A stretch of 64,000 nucleotides of DNA, taken from contig NC_055987.1 of assembly GCF_018446385.1 (NCBI RefSeq), forward strand, positions 7,153,705 through 7,217,704, in the 5' to 3' direction. How positions within the stretch are numbered: position 1 is the stretch's first letter; each line of letters begins with the position of its first letter. The notes below the pieces were generated by a model. The model had not been told where the DNA came from. It worked only from the letters and a program-made list of their open reading frames with translations, and ran no database searches. Source of the DNA: Zingiber officinale. Taxonomy: Eukaryota > Streptophyta > Magnoliopsida > Zingiberales > Zingiberaceae. This document shows positions 58,374-64,000 of the stretch, piece after piece. A program made the position numbers and the translations under genes.

Positions 58374-60574
58374 ACCTTATAAAAAGTTCGTCCTCGAACT
58401 TAGAATAACTCTGGGTACTTCTGCCTCATGCTAGCTTCTGTCTCCCAAGTTGCCTCTTCTGTTGTGTGATTTTGTCAAATGACTTTTACTAACGGTACTT
58501 CCTTGTTCTATAATTTCTTAACTGCTCGGTCTATTATCTGAATAGGCCGACTATCGTAGCTGAGGTCTTCGCGGACTTGTACCGACTGGGGCTCAATCAC
58601 CTGGGTGGCATCTGGGATATGCTTCTTCAGCATAGAGACATGAAATATATTATGAATAGCTGACATCTCCTGGGGCAACTCTAGCTCATATGCTACCTTG
58701 CTAACTCTTCTGATAATAAGGTATGGTCCCACATATCTGGGACTCAATTTGCCCTTCTTCCCAAAACGCATTATCCCCTTCATGGGAGCTACTCTGAGGA
58801 ACACTGTATCCCCAACTGAAAATTCTAAGGGTCGGCGCCATGTAGCAGCATAGCTTTTCTGGCGGCTCTGAGCTGTCTCTATCCTCTGGCGGATCTGTTG
58901 TATAGCTGCTGTGGTATCTGCCACTAGATCTGTCTGAAGTTCTAGCTCTTTCTGTTCACCACTCTCATATCAGCAGATTGGAGATCTACACCTCCGCCCA
59001 TAGAGAGCCTCATAAGGTGTCATACCGATAGTGGCCTGATAGCTATTGTTGTATGTAAATTCTGCTAAACTCAGATATTTGCACCAACTTCCCTTGAAGT
59101 CTAGGGCACATGCTCGGAGCATATCTTCGAGTACTTGATTTATCCGCTCCGTCTGACCATCTGTCTGAGGATGGAAAGCTGTGCTAAATTTCAACTTGGT
59201 GCCCAACGTTGACTGTACACACTCCCAGAAGTGTAACGTGAATCTACTGTCTCTGTCTGAAATAATAGTCCGTGGAACTCCATGCAGTCTGACGATCTCC
59301 TTGAGATACAACTGAGTCAGCTGCTCCATAGAGTAGGATATCCTGATAGCTAAGAAGTGGGCTGACTTAGTCAATCTGTCAACTACTACCCAGATGGTAT
59401 CAAAACCATTCGTGGTTCTGGGTAGTCCCACTATAAAATCCATGGAGATATCCTCCCGCTTCCATTCTAGGATCTGAATAGGCTGCAAAACTCCTTCTGG
59501 TCTCTGGTGTTTTGCCTTGACCCTCTGACAGGTCAGACAGGTACTGACATATCTAGCGATGTCTCTTTTCATCCCTGACCACCAAAAACGTTTCTTTAGG
59601 TCTTGGTACATCTTGGTGGAGCCAGGATGCATCGCATAAGGAGTCTTGTGAGCCTCATCTAGGATCTTCCTCCGTAGTTCCTCCTGATCCGGAACACATA
59701 GTCTGTCACCAAAATATAACACCACACTATCAGATACTATGAACTCTCCACTTTCTGATACTTCTAACCCTTGCTTGATTTTCTGAGTTTCCGGGTCCTG
59801 ATCCTGAGCTGTCTGGATGTCGTCAAGCAGGGTAGACGCTAATGTCATAGTAGAGAGTTGCCCAACTATTAATTCGAGATCGAAATCTGCAATCTCCTTT
59901 TGTAGGGGTGGTGACATGGCTGATAGGGATAGTAAGGTAGCATTGGACTTCCTGCTAAGTGCGTCTGCCACCTTATTGGCTTTGCCTGGGTGGTAGAGGA
60001 TGTCTATGTCATAGTCTTTGACCAGCTCGAGCCATCTGCGCTGTCGCATATTCAGATCCTTCTGAGTGAAGAAGTACTTCAGACTCTGATGATCTGTATA
60101 CACCCTGTACTGAGCTCCATACAAATAATGTCTCCAAATTTTGACGGCGAATACAACTGCTACAAGCTCAAGGTCGTGAGTAGGGTAGTTCCTCTCATAG
60201 TCCTTGAGTTATCTGGAGGCATAGGCGATCACCTTACCTTCTTGCATCAGTACTGCTCCTAATCCCAATTTAGAGGCGTCACTGTAGATATCAAAGCTGT
60301 CTGTGTTTTCTGGCAGAGTCAGAGTGGGTGCACTGGTCAATCTTCTTTTGAGCTCTATGACACTGTTCTCGCAATCCTCTGTCCATTGAAATTTTCTGTG
60401 CTTTCTGGTGAGAGCTGTCAGTGGGGAAGCTATCCTAGAGAAATCCTCTACAAATCTTCTGTAATAGCCTGCTAGTCCCAAAAAGCTTCTGATTTCACTG
60501 GCGTTCTTAGGTCTTTTCCAGTTACTCACAGCTTCTATCTTACTGGGGTCTACCATGATACCATCCTTGGAGAT
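58374..60574 (-). pseudogene. Tekay-like pol: RT end, RNase H, integrase, chromodomain remnant
   Basis: In minus order: RT thumb/connection ([20 protein letters not shown], 60510), RNase H ([20 protein letters not shown] and [20 protein letters not shown]), integrase zinc finger ([11 protein letters not shown]...[11 protein letters not shown]), integrase core ([29 protein letters not shown]), and C-terminal GPYLIIRRVSKVAYELELP. It ends with a chromodomain-like tail (PIQIIDRAVKKL...). In-frame stops are near 60213, 58970, 58510 and 58480; the tail continues to a final stop near 58404. Chromodomain and pol order (RT-RH-INT) mark a Ty3 chromovirus. Confidence 0.92.
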
Positions 60575-60579
60575 GATGT

Positions 60580-62976
60580 TGTTGGTTGCTACTCGGAAAA
60601 CCTATAGGTTCCACTGTACAAAAATTTTGTACAAAGGTCTGAACCTTTTCCTAGCTACCATGTGTTCTTTTAAATTAAATTTTGGATCGCCTGCGGAACT
60701 TAACACGTTTGATCCAAAACTTAATCTATTTGTTCTTTTAGGTTTTGACTTGGATCTCCTGCGGAACTTAACACGTTCGACCCAAGTCTCCTTAAGTTAT
60801 TAATTCCATTAAATATTAATTTCCATAAAAGGTTCCCAGTACTGACGTGGCGAGGCACATGGCCTTCTTGGATATGGGAGCAACCACCACCAACTAGACA
60901 AAACCTTTAATAGAAAGCTAATATTTAATTTCCTAAAATAACTTTAGGTTAACCAAAGAGAACAATCAAATCACAAGGAAAAGAAAGAAACAAAAGAACA
61001 CAACTTCGAAAAAACATATTCGAAATACTAGAACGTAAGCCTCTTGTATTTGGTATTATTTCCATAAATAACTAGCATGATGCGGAAATAGAAATTACTA
61101 GTTATACCTTGTAGAAAAAACCTCTTGATCTTCTACCGTATTCCTCTTCTAACCTCGGACGTTGTGTGGGCAACGATCTTCCAAGATGAGAAACCACCAA
61201 CCACCTTCTTCTCCTCCTCCAAGCAAGGTTCGGCCACAAAAGAAAAGCTTTACCAAGGAGAAAAATCAAAATACTAACCAAGCTCCAAGAGATGCTAGCT
61301 TTCTCTCCTTCTTCTTCTTCTTCTCCGAGTAGTATCCGGCCACCACAAGAACTCCAAGGGAGAGGGAGAGGTTCGGCCACCACAAGAGGAAGAGAAGGAG
61401 ATGATGGCCGGCCACACCAAGGAACAAAAGAGGGAGAGAAATAATAGATGTTGTGTCTTGTGAAGGCACTCTCACCCCTTCTTTTATATTCCTTGGCCTA
61501 GGTAAATTAGGAAATTTAATTACAATAAATTTTCCTTAATTTCCTTGACATGATTTAATTGAGAAAAATAAAATAATATTTCCCCAATTAAACAATGATG
61601 GCCGGCCAAATCAATAGAAAGCAAATTGGACAAGTTTCAATCAACAATTAAAACTTTCCTTATTTGTTTCCGGAAATTTTAAAAAATAAAATTTCTCTTT
61701 AAAATCTCTTCATGGTTAATAAAAGGAAATATCTATAATTTTAATTTTATTAACATGTGAATAATTTTAAAGAAAATAAAACATCTCTCAATCTACAAAT
61801 AAGGAAAGAGATCTAATCTCTTTCTTTAATCTTTTATAAATCTTTTACAAGAGAGATATTTTAATTTTAATTCTCTTTTAAATTAAATCTTCCACATAAT
61901 AATAAACATTAAAATTAAATTTTCTTTTTAATTAATTATGGCCGGCCCTACTAGCTTGGGTTCAAGCTAGGGCCGGCCACCTTAAACCCAAGCTTAGGCC
62001 GGCCCTAGCTTGGCCAGCCCCCTTTAGGTGGGTATAGAAGGTGGGTATATGTGGGTATAGTACTCTATAAATAAGAGGCTACGATAGGGACCAAGAGGAG
62101 GAATTGGTTTTGGTCTCCCGATAAAATTAAGCATCCCATGTTCGCCCCGAACACACAACTTAATTTTATCAATGATAATTCATTCCACTAGAGAACTATC
62201 ATTGAACTACCGCACCAATCCCAAATTACATTTTTGGGCTCCTTCTTATTATGAGTGTGTTAGTCTCCCTGTGTTTAAGATATCGAATGTCCACTAATTA
62301 AGTGAGTTACTGACAACTCATTTAATTAATATATAAATCCAAGAATAGTACCACTCAACCTTATTATCATGTGGGACTAAGTCCACCTGCAGGGTTTAAC
62401 ATGACAATCTTTATGAGCTCCTCTTGAGGACATTATCAACCTAGTATCACTAGGACACAGTTTCCTTCTATAATCAACAACACACACTATGAGTGATACC
62501 ATTTCCCAATTTATCGGGTTTATTGATTCATCGAACTAAATCTCACCCATTGATAAATTAAAGAAATAAATATCAAACATATGTGCTTGTTATTATATTA
62601 GGATTAAGAGCACACACTTCCATAATAACTGAGGTCTTTGTTCCTTTATAAAGTCAGTATAAAAGGAACGACCTCAAATGGTCCTACTCAATACACTCTG
62701 AGTGTACTAGTGTAATTATATAGTCAAAATAAACTAATACCTAATTACACTACGACCTTCTAATGGTTTGTTCCTTTCCATTCTGGTCGTGAGCTACTGT
62801 TTATAATTTATAAGGTACTGATAACATCATCTTCTGTATGTGACACCACATACTATGTTATCTACAATATAAATTAAATGAACAACTACAAACAAATGTA
62901 GATAATTAGACCAAATGTGATTCTTTATTCATAATGAATGTTTACAAAGCTTAGGCTTTCAGTATACACTCCAACA
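60580..62976. mobile_element. Solo LTR, copia type, 2.4 kb, in Tekay RT
   Basis: It starts TGTTGGTTGCTACTCGG and ends CACTCCAACA, flanked by the perfect duplication GATGT (60575-60579 and 62977-62981). The RT reading frame resumes on either side. It is a close copy of the element at 23399-25805. Confidence 0.94.
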
Positions 62977-62981
62977 GATGT

Positions 62982-63957
62982 GACCCAGAAAGGACACCTG
63001 ATCGAGCCAGAATTCGCATTTCGTGAACTTGGCGTACAGTTGGTTCTGCTGGAGGGTCTGCAGTACTATCTTCAGGTGTTCTGTGTGTTCTTCCTGAGTT
63101 TTGGAATAAATAAGAATGTCGTCGATGAACACGATGACAAACTTATCTAAGTATTTTCTGAATACTCTGTTCATGAGATCCATGAAGGTAGCTGGAGCAT
63201 TTGTCACGCCAAAGGGCATGACTACGAACTCATAATGTCCGTATCTGGTCCTGAAAGCGGTCTTGGGTATATCACATTCTTTAACTCTCACTTGGTGATA
63301 TCCTGATCTGAGGTCTATTTTAGAGAACACTGCTGCTCCCTTCAGCTGATCGAACAGGTCATCTATCCTGGGAAGAGGATACTTGTTCTTAATCGTGACT
63401 TGGTTTAGTGCTCGGTAGTCTATACACAGGCGCATGCTCCCGTCCTTCTTCTTCACGAACAATACAGGCACTCCCCATGGTGAGTGACTAGAGCGTATGA
63501 AGCCCTTGTCAAGCAGCTCCTGTAGTTGCTCCTGAAGTTCCTTCAGTTCTGCTGGAGCCATGCGATAGGGTGCTTTGGAGATGAGATTTGTACCGGGGAT
63601 AAGTTCTATCTCAAATTCAATCTCCTTGTCTGGTGCTAGGCTTGGTAACTCTTCAGGGAAGACTGCTGGGTAGTCACGTACAACTCGGACCTCCTCTAGC
63701 TTTTGGTCCTTGTCCTAACTGGTACTGACTACATGTGCTAGGAATCCCGTACATCCTGAATCCAGTAGTTTCTGCGCTTTCAGAGCTGAGAGAAACTTCT
63801 TAGTCTTTCTCTTTGGTTCTCCGATGTACCCAAACTGCACTCCTGCTTCAGGTTGGAATACAACTTTCTGTTTACGGCACTCTATGGAGGCACCGTACTT
63901 GATCAAAAAGTCCATTCCTAAAATAACGTCGTAGTCAGTCATATCTAACACTATCAG
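62982..63957 (-). pseudogene. Tekay-like pol: protease and N-terminal RT
   Basis: In minus order: protease core (LDMTDYDVILGMDFLIKYGA, 63950-63890), a linker with an in-frame TAG at about 63716, then RT ([55 protein letters not shown] near 63130) up to the solo LTR. The FIDD is the RT catalytic motif. No gag is seen to the right; the sequence switches to LTR-type array at about 63957. Confidence 0.9.
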
Positions 63958-64000
63958 TTGATCGATTGGAGTTGTCTGATCGATCCACTGATCGATTCAA
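63958..64000. repeat. GATCGATT array, start (window edge)
   Basis: The last ~43 bases match the Tekay LTR array near 56290 (TGATCGATTGGAGTTGTCTG, then ATCGAT). They abut protease sequence directly. Confidence 0.7.

Overview
This window is nuclear DNA of a flowering plant. The evidence is four intron-containing genes with GT-AG splice sites, long LTR retrotransposons nested in one another, a SINE, and a scrap of plastid ycf2 in a nuclear setting. The style (2-3 kb LTRs, Tekay/Del-type Ty3 and SIRE-like Ty1 elements) fits a large monocot genome outside the grasses, perhaps Zingiberales. That placement is inference and weak.

Layout. 1-33,300 is almost entirely nested retroelements. From the left: the 5' part of a Ty3-type element running off the window (LTR 342-2082, minus strand); an LTR-only copy of a Ty1/copia LTR family (2083-4552) interrupted by a miniature TRIM element and a ycf2 fragment; two related copia elements (A, 4553-7969; B, 20259-27133) in head-to-tail order sharing one LTR; a complete non-coding LTR element of 10.7 kb (8127-18805) inside that shared LTR, itself carrying a 3.4-kb solo LTR; a 2.4-kb solo LTR inside the gag region of B; a non-autonomous SIRE-like element on the plus strand (27208-32020) carrying another solo LTR; and the 3' end of a further copia element up to about 33,300.

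33,800-52,300 is the gene island. A KAT-type Shaker K+ channel (minus, 11 exons, 774 aa); a bZIP34/61-type transcription factor (minus, 4 exons, 270 aa); CMP-Kdo synthetase KDSB (minus, 8 exons, 299 aa); and, divergently from KDSB across a 291-bp shared promoter, a small OB-fold protein (plus, 2 exons, 143 aa). All four models were assembled by hand from splice sites and reading-frame continuity; each sums to a whole number of codons with no internal stop. The genes do not form a pathway. KDSB serves pectin (RG-II) synthesis, KAT carries K+ uptake current, bZIP acts in transcription and the OB-fold protein probably binds nucleic acid.

52,300-64,000 returns to transposons: a probable solo LTR (52910-54379), a decayed hAT-type transposase (54746-56064), and a Tekay/Del-like chromovirus (56065 to window end) with several stop codons, split by a second 2.4-kb solo LTR with a perfect 5-bp target duplication.

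No undescribed gene system was found. The most unusual signal is a set of arrays of short self-complementary motifs (GGTCGACC and GATCGATC types) inside LTRs. Nearly the same motif occurs in the LTR of an unrelated Ty3 element and in a copia-style LTR. Second is the density of LTR-only copies of one family: three, all in one orientation and all in coding parts of other elements.
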